Of a DNA stretch of 12,643 nt, positions 1-7,159 are shown piece after piece. Below the pieces are notes generated by a model. That model was not told the DNA's origin. It saw nothing but the letters and a program-made list of their open reading frames with translations, and did not search any database. Source of the stretch: an uncultured Lachnospiraceae bacterium (GTDB lineage Bacteria > Bacillota > Clostridia > Lachnospirales > Lachnospiraceae); contig CAKRWX010000039.1 of assembly GCA_934418055.1 (NCBI GenBank), positions 1-12,643 of the forward strand, read 5' to 3'. Position numbers and translations under genes: made by a program. Position 1 is the stretch's first letter, and the number at the start of each line of letters is the position of its first letter.

Positions 1-116
1 TCGGTCTGTTTTAAGAACTCCGGACGGATACCCAATACTACTTTCTTATGTCCAGGAACCATTAAGTTCTCAACTGGTGACTCTCCATCTGGAAAATGCC
101 CGTCATAATGTCTGCA
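1..116 (-). pseudogene. Possible ABC-transporter ATPase (TOBE region) fragment, cut by window edge
   Basis: Reading leftwards from the in-frame TAG at 119-117, 38 codons stay open to the window edge. They include a segment KKVVLGIRPEFL, which resembles the VxLGIRPExL motif of the C-terminal TOBE domain of MalK/UgpC/MsmX-type sugar ABC ATPases; an ENL shortly before it also fits that family. In such proteins the motif lies after the ATPase domain, but here a stop codon and then the HAD gene lie upstream. The frame is therefore either a truncated remnant or a different gene starting at the ATG at 62-60, which has no good ribosome binding site. The match is to one short motif only, so this is a weak call. 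A competing plus-strand reading exists (2-148). Confidence 0.3.
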
Positions 117-148
117 CTATTTTAAAAGAGCTGGAACTTACCACATAG
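2..148 (+). CDS. Possible 3' end of a convergent gene, unrecognised (alternative reading)
   Basis: A plus-strand frame is open from the window edge to a TAG at 146-148, giving 48 codons whose product ends in HNVCTILKELELTT. The composition is protein-like, but no family is recognised and there is no Met. If real, it converges on the HAD gene, and both stop codons lie in the top of the same hairpin (125-178). Forty-eight stop-free codons can occur by chance. The hairpin's wobble pairs only work in the minus-strand RNA, which argues against a terminator tuned for this gene. It competes with the minus-strand ABC-like frame at 1-116; at most one is likely genuine. Confidence 0.18.
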   Translation, partial: RSVLRTPDGYPILLSYVQEPLSSQLVTLHLENARHNVCTILKELELTT

Positions 149-178
149 CATCTGCTACGGGATAAGCCCCAGCTCTTT
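125..178 (-). terminator. Long hairpin over the 3' end of the HAD gene, probable terminator
   Basis: Positions 125-149 pair with 154-178 around a four-base loop (150-153). The outer ten base pairs (AAAGAGCTGG at 125-134 against CCAGCTCTTT at 169-178) are perfect. In minus-strand RNA the rest of the stem has four G.U wobbles and only one true mismatch (143/160). In plus-strand RNA the same wobbles become A/C mismatches, so the fold favours transcripts from the HAD side. The HAD stop codon (157-155) sits in the stem next to the loop. The trailing U tract is short (TTTT then AAAA), so termination strength is uncertain. Confidence 0.6.
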
Positions 179-952
179 CATTGCATATTCAATTCCGTCT
201 TCTTCCACAGTTTTGGTGATAAACGTCGCATAAGGTTCCAGCACCGCGTCGTGTTTGCCCATGAGAACGGCATTTTTCGCATACTCAAACATGGACAGGT
301 CGTTGCTGCTGTCGCCAAACACGTAAGCATCCTCCAAATCAATGCCATAATGCTTTAGCGCCCATTCAATGGCCGTTGCCTTAGAATAGCCTTTCGGTAC
401 ACATTCGTAGAAATCATCACCCCGGTCGATCACCAGCATATCCGGCTCCAGGAACTTAAAAAAGCCCTCACGGTCACTGTGTTCATCCGCCATGACGCAC
501 AGCTTGTCATACTCGTAACTGTCATCATTCCAACCTTTGTTCACCACAAATCCTGTGGCTTCCTGGGCTTTGCGGAATTCATTGACCTTCGGCATCCAGG
601 ACCGTTCTTCCCGGAAATAATTTCCTTCTGTTGCCTCTAACAGGCCGTCAAAACCATATCGAAGAACCGCTTTCTTGATCTCAATCCCTCTCTCGTGGGG
701 AATCCGGTACTGAAAAAGGATCTGGCCTTCTCCGTCCACCACGCAGGTGCCGCAGCCGCATAAGCAGCCATCATGCTCTACCTGTCTCTCGATGTCCCGT
801 AAAAAGCCATATCCCCGTCCAGAATTGATAAAGACAAGATTGCCCATTTTCCTGGTCTCGGAAAGCGCTCTTTTGGCGCTCTCCGGAACCTGATGGGTAA
901 TCTCGCTTAAAAGCGTTCCGTCCACATCAAAAAATAATGCTTTTCTTTTCAC
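155..952 (-). CDS. Cof-type HAD-IIB family phosphatase
   Basis: This is a haloacid dehalogenase superfamily hydrolase of the Cof/IIB type, 265 aa, the usual length for these cytosolic sugar-phosphate or nucleotide phosphatases. Motif I is DVDGT (nucleophile Asp9, acid/base Asp11), motif II is NSGR (Ser44), the motif III lysine is probably Lys191, and motif IV is GDSSND (Asp214, Asp218). The IIB cap lies between motifs II and III. No membrane segments are seen. The start is a GTG at 952-950 that overlaps the xpt stop by one base (TAGTG). No convincing Shine-Dalgarno precedes it, so translation is probably coupled to xpt. The substrate cannot be read from sequence; linkage to xpt hints at a nucleotide or ribose-phosphate compound, but this is inference. 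Confidence 0.93.
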   Translation of the reverse strand: MKRKALFFDVDGTLLSEITHQVPESAKRALSETRKMGNLVFINSGRGYGFLRDIERQVEHDGCLCGCGTCVVDGEGQILFQYRIPHERGIEIKKAVLRYGFDGLLEATEGNYFREERSWMPKVNEFRKAQEATGFVVNKGWNDDSYEYDKLCVMADEHSDREGFFKFLEPDMLVIDRGDDFYECVPKGYSKATAIEWALKHYGIDLEDAYVFGDSSNDLSMFEYAKNAVLMGKHDAVLEPYATFITKTVEEDGIEYAMKELGLIP

Positions 953-1536
953 TACTTGTCATCCCGGAACACGATGGTTCCAGTCTCCTCATCCATGCTG
1001 TCAACAATTGCCAGAGACTCCAGACGGATTCCCTGCTTTCTTAAGTTATCACCGCCTGGCTGGAAACCTTTCTCAATGACAACACCTGCGCCCACTAACT
1101 CAGCGCCGGAATCCTCAACCAGCTTTGCCAGTCCCTCTAATGCTTTTCCATTGGCCAGAAAATCATCGATCAGAAGGACCTTATCGCCCTTACCCAGAAA
1201 CTCTTTGGAAACAATGATATCATACACACGGCCATGGGTAAAAGACTCTACCTGGCTGGTATATACGTCACCTGCGATGTTTTTGGTCTTATTTTTCTTG
1301 GCAAATAATACCGGAACATCAAAATACTGAGCTACCACGCAGGCAATTCCAATGCCGGACGCCTCAATGGTCAGAATCTTGTTAACCTCTGCGTCTGCAA
1401 ATCTTCTCTTAAACTCTTTTCCGATCTCTTCAAACAGTTTGATATCCATCTGATGATTTAAAAAGCTGTCTACCTTTAATACATTTCCGCCTTTGATCTT
1501 GCCATCTTTGCGAATCCGGTCTTTTAAGAGCTGCAT
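952..1536 (-). CDS. xpt: Xanthine phosphoribosyltransferase
   Basis: The enzyme converts xanthine and PRPP to XMP and pyrophosphate in purine salvage and acts in the cytosol. The 194 aa length equals that of Bacillus subtilis Xpt. The type I PRTase PRPP-binding motif is LLIDDFLANGKA (about residues 121-132). A TIEASGI segment (56-62), the KNKTKN basic loop (81-86) and the C-terminal VIEKGFQPGG stretch are characteristic of Xpt rather than of adenine or hypoxanthine PRTases. The ATG at 1536 is preceded by a strong AGGAGGA. It has its own near-consensus promoter and is followed directly by the HAD phosphatase. The leader is short and carries a GC-rich hairpin, not a recognisable purine riboswitch. 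Confidence 0.96.
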   Translation of the reverse strand: MQLLKDRIRKDGKIKGGNVLKVDSFLNHQMDIKLFEEIGKEFKRRFADAEVNKILTIEASGIGIACVVAQYFDVPVLFAKKNKTKNIAGDVYTSQVESFTHGRVYDIIVSKEFLGKGDKVLLIDDFLANGKALEGLAKLVEDSGAELVGAGVVIEKGFQPGGDNLRKQGIRLESLAIVDSMDEETGTIVFRDDK

Positions 1537-1575
1537 AACGACTCCTCCTGCATATAATTAGATTGTTTTCCATCA

Positions 1576-1596
1576 TTGCCCGGACGTGCCGGGCAA
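1576..1596 (-). promoter_or_regulatory. GC-rich hairpin in the xpt leader
   Basis: TTGCCCGG (1576-1583) and CCGGGCAA (1589-1596) form a perfect 8-bp stem with a 5-base loop. On the minus strand the following bases are TGATGG, with no U tract, so it is not a standard intrinsic terminator for the gene upstream. It falls in the predicted xpt 5' UTR, about 40 bases before the start codon. It could be an RNA stability element, a protein-binding site or an operator; its role is unknown. Confidence 0.5.
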
Positions 1597-1612
1597 CTGT
1601 GATTTTCTTCTG

Positions 1613-1641
1613 ATTTTATTGGGTAACAGGGTTCCTGTCAA
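1613..1641 (-). promoter_or_regulatory. SigA-type promoter for xpt-HAD
   Basis: On the minus strand a perfect -35 TTGACA (1641-1636) is followed by a 17-base spacer and a -10 TAAAAT (1618-1613). Transcription should start near 1606, giving a leader of about 70 bases. The -35 lies only about 16 bases beyond the stop codon of the upstream lipoprotein gene, and no clear terminator separates them, so readthrough from the upstream operon is also possible. Confidence 0.8.
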
Positions 1642-1656
1642 TATTTAATTTTATTT

Positions 1657-2715
1657 TTATTCTGCTACTGCATTATCAGAAACGAATTTTAGAACCAGAT
1701 TGGTCAGCAGGCTCTCGTTTACTACATTTTCACCAGCGGATTCTTTCATCTTGTCCACGCTCTCGAAGCCGTACTCCTCTGCCATACTCTCCAGTTCTTC
1801 GTCAGTTACTTTGATGCCTTCTTTATCTGCAATGGCATTGATCACCAGCTGCTGTTTTGCGTTTTCCTCAGCCTGGGTTCTCACCTGTGCCTTGAAGGTA
1901 TCCAAGTCCATGCCATAGTAGCCAACTAAAGTTTCCAGCTCCATTCCGGAATTGGTTGCCATAGTCTCATAATAAGTCATTGCCTCATCATAGGCAGCCT
2001 GAATGGAAGCTTCAGAAGCAACCACCTCACTATTCTGCATAATCGTCTGGAATACATCCGTCTGTTTCTTGTACTCCGCATTGTCTGCCGCCTGCTGCTC
2101 CAGATCATTTCTGGTAGCTTCCCGGTACTCTTCCAGGGTCTTGTAGTCGGTGTTTGCCATAACCAGATCATCATTTAACTCGCTTGGAGTTTTTACTGCA
2201 TTGACTGTTACCTCAAATACCACTGCCTGTCCAGCCAGATCTTCACTTGGATAACCCTCTGGGAAAGTCAGATCCAGATCCAGTTTCTGTCCTTTTTCCG
2301 CACCGATCAGTCCATCTTCAAAACCGTCGATGAAAGTGTTAGAACCCAGTTTTAAGTCATATCCGGAAGCGGTACCGCCGTCAAAAGCAACGCCGTCTTT
2401 CTTTCCTACATAGTCGATGTTCACAGTATCACCTTCCTCTGCCGGACGGTCAACCTCTACCATGTTGGAATCTGCCAACTTCTGAACCTGGTTGTCCACC
2501 TGCTCGTCGGTTACTTCTGTAGACGCTGGTGTATAAGTAACTCCCTTGTACTCTCCCAAGGTCACACTGTCCTCCGCTGCTCCTTCAGAAGTCTCTGCCT
2601 CTATGGTTGCTGCAGCTACTGGATCAGTAGTCTCTGTTGTGTCTTTCTTGGAACAGCCAGTGACTACCATTGCAGCCATCAGACCGCAGATGCCTAATTT
2701 TACATATTTTCTCAT
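1657..2715 (-). CDS. Lipoprotein FKBP-type peptidyl-prolyl isomerase / trigger-factor-like foldase
   Basis: This 352 aa protein starts with a lipoprotein signal peptide: basic MRK, a hydrophobic stretch, then lipobox VTGC with Cys21 as the predicted lipidated residue. A Thr/Glu/Ala-rich linker runs to about residue 50. An FKBP-type prolyl isomerase domain follows (about 92-174, with GDTVNIDYVG, FDGG, and FIDGFEDGLIGAEKG). A helical C-terminal region (about 180-345) resembles the trigger factor C-terminal chaperone domain. Trigger factor's N-terminal ribosome-binding domain is absent, replaced by the membrane anchor. It is inferred to act outside the membrane as a folding factor for exported proteins, analogous in position to PrsA, rather than on nascent chains. 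It is the last gene of the six-gene run, 24 bases after the aminopeptidase. Automatic pipelines may call it simply trigger factor (tig). Confidence 0.88.
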   Translation of the reverse strand: MRKYVKLGICGLMAAMVVTGCSKKDTTETTDPVAAATIEAETSEGAAEDSVTLGEYKGVTYTPASTEVTDEQVDNQVQKLADSNMVEVDRPAEEGDTVNIDYVGKKDGVAFDGGTASGYDLKLGSNTFIDGFEDGLIGAEKGQKLDLDLTFPEGYPSEDLAGQAVVFEVTVNAVKTPSELNDDLVMANTDYKTLEEYREATRNDLEQQAADNAEYKKQTDVFQTIMQNSEVVASEASIQAAYDEAMTYYETMATNSGMELETLVGYYGMDLDTFKAQVRTQAEENAKQQLVINAIADKEGIKVTDEELESMAEEYGFESVDKMKESAGENVVNESLLTNLVLKFVSDNAVAE

Positions 2716-2739
2716 GATTTTTGTCTCTTTCTACTTAAA

Positions 2740-4125
2740 TTAATTTTTATAAAATGCCTTGAATGCCCGGTAGGTGTTCAGCACATCCAGCTTAGATGCC
2801 AGCTCAAATGGTGCGTGCATGGACAGAATCGGAACGCCTAAATCTACCACGTCAATATTCATGGAAGCCACGAATTTGGCAATGGTTCCGCCGCCGCCTA
2901 CGTCAACAGCGCCCAACTCGCCGATCTGCCAGTATACGCCCTCTTTTTCCATGATACCGATGACTTTTGCCATCAGCTCTGCGCTGGCGTCATTGGAACC
3001 AGATTTGCCTCTTGCGCCAGTGTACTTGGTCAGAACACAGCCCTTGTTCACGTAGCAGGAGTTCATCGGATCGTATACGGAAGCGAAGGTTGGATCGTAA
3101 GCCGCATTCACATCAGAAGATAAGCAGATGGTGTTGCGGAATACCTCTTTTGGATTCACACCCTCTAATTCTGCCAGATAGGTGATGTAATCGCCTACAT
3201 AATTGGAATTCAGTCCTGTATTGCCCTCGGAACCGATCTCCTCTTTGTCTGTCAGAATGGTCATGGTGGTGTAAACCGGGTTCTTGGTATCGATCTCTGC
3301 CATCAGTGCAGTGTAAGCGCAGATCTTATCGTCCTGTCCGTAAGCGCCGACCATGCTGCGGTCAAAGCCCACGTCTCTTGCCTTATGAGCCGGTACAAAC
3401 TCTACTTCTGCCCGAAGAAAATCTTTCTCTGTGATGCCGTAACGCTCATTCATTAACTTCAAAGCCATCAGTTTTACTGGCTCTTTCACTTCATCATCGG
3501 TGTATGGGATGGAACCGATGACGATGTTTAACTCTTCGCCCTTGATTCCGTCTTTTAATTTCCGCTCGTTCTGGTCAGCTGCCAGATGTGGAAGCAGATC
3601 GGTGATACAGAATACTGGATCACCTGGATTCTCGCCCAGGTTCAGCTCTACGATCTCGCCATTTTTCTTGATGATTACACCGTGCATGGCTAACGGGATG
3701 GTTGCCCACTGGTATTTGCGGATACCGCCGTAATAATGAGTCTTAAACAGAGCCATATCATCTTTCTCGTAAACCGGGCTTGGCTTTAAGTCCAGTCTTG
3801 GGGAATCGATGTGGGCACCGTTCATGCGGATGCCTTCTTTTACGGACTTCTCACCAAAGGTAGTGGCAATGATGGCTTTCTTTCGGTTTACATAATATAC
3901 CTTATCACCTGTTTTGTAGCTTCCCTGGGTATCAAACTCGGTGTAGCCTGCTGCCTTTAACAGCTCTACGGCTTTCTTTACACACTCCCGCTCAGTCTTG
4001 CCCTCATCCAGAAATGCCTTATAGTTTTCGCAGAAGCTCATGGCTTCTTCCATCTGATCTGGAGCTTCCTTGCCAATATGCGGAAACTTCCATGTTAATT
4101 CATCCTGAAGTTCTTTGCCTGTCAT
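2740..4125 (-). CDS. M18 family aminopeptidase
   Basis: This is a zinc-dependent M18 (aspartyl aminopeptidase/aminopeptidase I) exopeptidase of 461 aa, which trims N-terminal residues from peptides in the cytosol, usually as a large oligomer. Expected metal and catalytic residues are visible: NGAHIDSPR (His105), GQDDK (bridging Asp265 or Asp266), DKEEIGSEG (Glu295 catalytic, Glu296 metal), SSDVNAAYDP (Asp338) and SMHAPFE (His437). Length and motif order are normal for the family. The ATG at 4125 follows a GGAAG-like ribosome binding site. It sits between dtd and the lipoprotein foldase in a co-directional run. Substrate preference (acidic versus neutral residues) cannot be told from sequence. 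The name apeA/apeB is possible, but I do not assign it. Confidence 0.95.
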   Translation of the reverse strand: MTGKELQDELTWKFPHIGKEAPDQMEEAMSFCENYKAFLDEGKTERECVKKAVELLKAAGYTEFDTQGSYKTGDKVYYVNRKKAIIATTFGEKSVKEGIRMNGAHIDSPRLDLKPSPVYEKDDMALFKTHYYGGIRKYQWATIPLAMHGVIIKKNGEIVELNLGENPGDPVFCITDLLPHLAADQNERKLKDGIKGEELNIVIGSIPYTDDEVKEPVKLMALKLMNERYGITEKDFLRAEVEFVPAHKARDVGFDRSMVGAYGQDDKICAYTALMAEIDTKNPVYTTMTILTDKEEIGSEGNTGLNSNYVGDYITYLAELEGVNPKEVFRNTICLSSDVNAAYDPTFASVYDPMNSCYVNKGCVLTKYTGARGKSGSNDASAELMAKVIGIMEKEGVYWQIGELGAVDVGGGGTIAKFVASMNIDVVDLGVPILSMHAPFELASKLDVLNTYRAFKAFYKN

Positions 4126-4160
4126 ATGTATTCTTCCTTTCTCTATTCTAATGCGTAAAC

Positions 4161-4613
4161 TTAGAAACCTAATTCTTCATTCGTTAAGACCAATGTAAAC
4201 GGTCCCTCGTTGCCCAGTTCCACCTGCATGTCCGCGCCGAAGATGCCATGCTCTACCTTCGGAACGTATTTGCGGCTTTCTTCCACAAAATGCTCGTAGA
4301 GGGCATTGGCGTGATCGGGTTTGCCAGCCTTTACAAAGCTTGGGCGGTTGCCCTTTTTGCAGTCTGCATACAGGGTAAACTGGCTGACTACCAGAAGTTC
4401 TCCCCCAACATCTGCCAGTGAAAGGTTGGTCTTGCCATTCTCATCCTGAAAAATCCGCAGCTTGCAGATTTTTTCCACCATGTGGTCCGCTGTCTCCACC
4501 GTATCCGCGTCCTCCACGCCCAAAAGCAGCAAAAAGCCATGGCCGATCTTGCCAACCACCTGCTCCTCTACTGTTACCTGCGCGTGGGTTACTCTCTGAA
4601 GTACTACTTTCAT
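4161..4613 (-). CDS. dtd: D-aminoacyl-tRNA deacylase
   Basis: Dtd hydrolyses the ester bond of D-aminoacyl-tRNAs (and Gly-tRNA-Ala mischarging products), recycling tRNA and keeping D-residues out of translation. The product is 150 aa, the typical size. It opens with the family signature MKVVLQRV and carries the active-site motif SQFTLYAD (77-84). The cross-subunit Gly-cisPro element is NEGPFTL (Gly137-Pro138). NRPSF (89-93) is also a family hallmark. The ATG at 4613 is preceded by GGGAGAG. The gap to the phosphodiesterase gene upstream is 17 bases and to the aminopeptidase downstream 35 bases, supporting one transcript. In many Firmicutes dtd lies just downstream of a long rel gene; here a short alarmone synthetase gene is two genes upstream. 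Confidence 0.97.
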   Translation of the reverse strand: MKVVLQRVTHAQVTVEEQVVGKIGHGFLLLLGVEDADTVETADHMVEKICKLRIFQDENGKTNLSLADVGGELLVVSQFTLYADCKKGNRPSFVKAGKPDHANALYEHFVEESRKYVPKVEHGIFGADMQVELGNEGPFTLVLTNEELGF

Positions 4614-4630
4614 TTCTTTCTCTCCCTCGG

Positions 4631-6439
4631 TCAGTTCAGGATTAATCGTAGATATTCCAGAAGATTTGCCTTTGCTTCCTCTCCATACAGAATCTCTCTT
4701 GCCAGAACCGGCCTATCTGTTATCATATCATCAACTCCCAGTTGTTTCAACCGTTCCATCTCTACTTTTCCATTTACCGTCCAGGCATGGACCGCTTTTC
4801 CGGCTTCGTGGGCCGACTCCATCAGCCTTTCTGTCACAAAACTGGAGCGGATGCTGATCAGGTCAATAAAATCATCGGAATAAAAATTGCCATAAGCGGC
4901 GGAAATGATATAGCCGGTACGGATCTCCGGATCCACAGCTTTCACCCGTTTCAGGTAAAGCCGATTGGTGGAGGTGATGATGCACTGTTCCTGCATCTCG
5001 TGCTGGCCGATCAGTTCCATGACCTTCTCCGGAAGATCACTGGCATTTCCCAGGTTTTTGATCTCGATATTCAGATCAATTTTACCTTTGGCATACTCCA
5101 TGACCTCCTCCAGAGTCGGAATCTGTTCTCCCTGATATTGGCTGGAGAACCAGCTTCCCACATCCAGTTTCTTGATCTGTTCCAGGGTCAGATCGGATAC
5201 CTTCTTATTCACACCTGCCACTCGTTTCAAGTTCGTATCGTGGCAGAGGACAATCTGACCGTCCGCAGTCTCCTGCACGTCAATCTCCGCCCGGTCCGCC
5301 ATTTCTTCCACTGCTTTTTCCAGCGCCGCCATGGTATTTTCTGGAGCGCTTACGGAACTGCCCCGATGGGCCGTGATACCGGTCTGAACTGCCATGGATT
5401 TGGTAATGAAATTGCCGTTGTAAGCCGCGTCAAACAGGAAAAATGCAGACATGGCCAGAAACACCGCCAGCAGTCCCATTCCCGTCCGCTTGGAAAAGCG
5501 GTAACTTTTTCCTGTCGTCACAAATTCCCAGCCTCCGGCAATTCCCTTCTGCCGTCCCGTATTCCGGTAATATTCCACCGTCACAAAAGCCCAGTAAACC
5601 ATGGTGGCAAATACCGACGCTGCAACCATCAGAAACCATTCCGCCCGATCTGTAGTTTCCATCAAAAACGCCAGTCCCAGACTTTCTTTGACAAACAGAA
5701 CGGTAATCACCGCCATGAACAGCACGCACAGGCAATAGACCGCAAAAAAAAGAAGTCCCAGCACTGCCTGGATCACCGCCGCCATTCCAATGGTCTTCGC
5801 CCACCGGCCTTTCAACAGTTCCATACTCTCGAAGCGGCTGTCCCAGTAAGACTTCTGTCCAATCATGCATCCATGAAATACAAATACTGCTGGAAATAAA
5901 AGTACCAGAAATAAAAGAAAGACCAGCATCAGAACAGAAACTGCAAGTGGCTGGTCAAACAGTTCTTTCATGACAAAATTGACTGGTTTAATACGGCTGA
6001 ACATCCGGTAAAGATAGAAGAGATTCAGCATCAGGCTGCTGATCAGTCCCATACCAAACAAACGGTAATTCTTATGGGTCAGTTCGTCTTTTACCTTCAC
6101 AAAGGCACCGTAAAAAATCTCCCACAATGCCGGACGCCAGGAGTAGGCGGCTCCTGAAAACACCGTGATCAGGCCGCCTATCTCTGTCATATTCAGCAGC
6201 AGCACCAGAACCAGCATCACAAGGACAAACAGGATCGTCCATGGATGCAGGAAGAATTTCCATCCGTTGGCCAGAGTCAGATAACTATATCCGGCCCGGT
6301 CCAGACAGAACTTTAATCCTCTGGTTCCCAGCTGCGCCAACACCATTCCTGTGATAAACCGGAAAAAGACTTCAAACAGAATCAGATTTCTTAAATTGCC
6401 GCGGATCATCTGATAGATCTCTTTGATCTGCTTTTTCAT
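4631..6439 (-). CDS. Membrane-anchored glycerophosphodiester phosphodiesterase
   Basis: This enzyme cleaves glycerophosphodiesters to glycerol-3-phosphate and an alcohol. The 602 aa protein has two parts. The first 350 residues form a multi-spanning membrane region with hydrophobic segments near 20-37, 66-90, 130-147, 163-190, 218-250, 267-287 and 321-340, matching the GDPD-associated membrane domain. The remainder is a GDPD TIM-barrel: [15 protein letters not shown] (His358, Arg359), EIDVQ (Glu385, Asp387), CHDTNLKR (His400) and NIEIKN (Glu459, Lys461), so all the main catalytic and metal residues are present. It may act on lipid head-group or teichoic-acid-derived diesters; side of the membrane and substrate are inferred. 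It lies 17 bases from both the alarmone synthetase and dtd. Confidence 0.94.
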   Translation of the reverse strand: MKKQIKEIYQMIRGNLRNLILFEVFFRFITGMVLAQLGTRGLKFCLDRAGYSYLTLANGWKFFLHPWTILFVLVMLVLVLLLNMTEIGGLITVFSGAAYSWRPALWEIFYGAFVKVKDELTHKNYRLFGMGLISSLMLNLFYLYRMFSRIKPVNFVMKELFDQPLAVSVLMLVFLLFLVLLFPAVFVFHGCMIGQKSYWDSRFESMELLKGRWAKTIGMAAVIQAVLGLLFFAVYCLCVLFMAVITVLFVKESLGLAFLMETTDRAEWFLMVAASVFATMVYWAFVTVEYYRNTGRQKGIAGGWEFVTTGKSYRFSKRTGMGLLAVFLAMSAFFLFDAAYNGNFITKSMAVQTGITAHRGSSVSAPENTMAALEKAVEEMADRAEIDVQETADGQIVLCHDTNLKRVAGVNKKVSDLTLEQIKKLDVGSWFSSQYQGEQIPTLEEVMEYAKGKIDLNIEIKNLGNASDLPEKVMELIGQHEMQEQCIITSTNRLYLKRVKAVDPEIRTGYIISAAYGNFYSDDFIDLISIRSSFVTERLMESAHEAGKAVHAWTVNGKVEMERLKQLGVDDMITDRPVLAREILYGEEAKANLLEYLRLILN

Positions 6440-6456
6440 ATCGGTACATCTCTTTT

Positions 6457-7137
6457 CTAGTTAGTTTCTGTTTCTTCCGGTTCTTTTTCCCCACGATTTC
6501 CGTCCCGCTGGTTCCATTCCAGGATCGCCTGGTTTAAGGAAAACATCTTAGCGTCCAGCATATCCACCACGTCCGCACAGGCTTTCAGCTCCTGCTGCAG
6601 ATAGTCCGGTGCCTCAAACTCGGATTTGTAATAAATCTTATGTTCCAGGCTTGCCCAGAAATCCATGGCTACTGTACGGATCTGAATCTCCACCTTGGTC
6701 TCCACCGGCCCATCCGTCAGATACACCGGAATGGTCACAACCATGTGGTAACTTTTGTAGCCGTTGGGTTTCGGGTTCTTAATATAATCCTTAATATAAA
6801 GAACCGTCACGTCACGCTGTCTAGAGATCATATCCGCAATCTGGTAAATGTCCGATGTAAAGGAACAAATGATACGGATGCCTGCAATATCACTGATCTT
6901 CTCAGTCATATTGACCACATTGACCTCCGCACCCATGCGTTTCAGCTTCTTGACGATGCTCTCCGGTGTCTTCAGACGGGATTTCACATGTTCAATGGGG
7001 TTATAGTTATAAATCTGGATAAATTCATTATTCAAGATCTCAATTTTTACATTGATCTCCTTCAGTGCTGAGCTGTATAAAAACATCAGCGATTTCCACT
7101 GATCAATCTGATCATAGTTTTTGGGGATATGATCCAT
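6457..7137 (-). CDS. Small alarmone synthetase, (p)ppGpp synthetase (RelP/YwaC-like)
   Basis: It transfers pyrophosphate from ATP to GDP or GTP, making the stringent-response alarmones (p)ppGpp. The 226 aa protein has only the RelA/SpoT synthetase domain: SRLKTPESI (about 53-61), DIAGIR (83-88), the G-loop region NPKPNGYKSYH (121-131) and EIQIRT (150-155), followed by FWASLEHKIYY. There is no N-terminal HD hydrolase domain and no TGS or ACT domain, so it is a stand-alone synthetase. The NPKPNGY stretch is closer to what I recall of YwaC/RelP than of YjbM/RelQ, so I leave the symbol blank. The C-terminal tail is highly acidic. An AAGGAGG-type ribosome binding site precedes the ATG. It is second in the operon, 22 bases after the S1-domain gene, suggesting control with translation functions. 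Confidence 0.93.
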   Translation of the reverse strand: MDHIPKNYDQIDQWKSLMFLYSSALKEINVKIEILNNEFIQIYNYNPIEHVKSRLKTPESIVKKLKRMGAEVNVVNMTEKISDIAGIRIICSFTSDIYQIADMISRQRDVTVLYIKDYIKNPKPNGYKSYHMVVTIPVYLTDGPVETKVEIQIRTVAMDFWASLEHKIYYKSEFEAPDYLQQELKACADVVDMLDAKMFSLNQAILEWNQRDGNRGEKEPEETETN

Positions 7138-7159
7138 TCACTATCCCTCCTTGTATCAA

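Noticed and set aside
956..1330. Plus-strand open frame (124 codons) antisense to xpt
   Set aside because: Low-complexity Ser/Pro-rich product lying opposite a well-conserved phosphoribosyltransferase; a shadow frame.
1576..1596. Intrinsic terminator for the lipoprotein foldase operon
   Set aside because: The stem is good, but no T run follows on either strand, and it lies downstream of the xpt promoter, inside the xpt leader.
1537..1656. Purine riboswitch upstream of xpt
   Set aside because: Expected from Bacillus xpt, but the leader after the visible promoter is about 70 bases and the conserved aptamer core could not be found by eye.
4742..5899. Long plus-strand open frame (385 codons) antisense to the GDPD gene
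   Set aside because: Its translation is rich in His, Phe, Gln and Ser with no recognisable domain, and the opposite strand encodes a clear GDPD with all catalytic motifs. It is a codon-bias shadow.
6640..7071. Plus-strand open frame (143 codons) antisense to the alarmone synthetase
   Set aside because: It lies entirely under conserved synthetase motifs on the other strand and has no plausible family or ribosome binding site.
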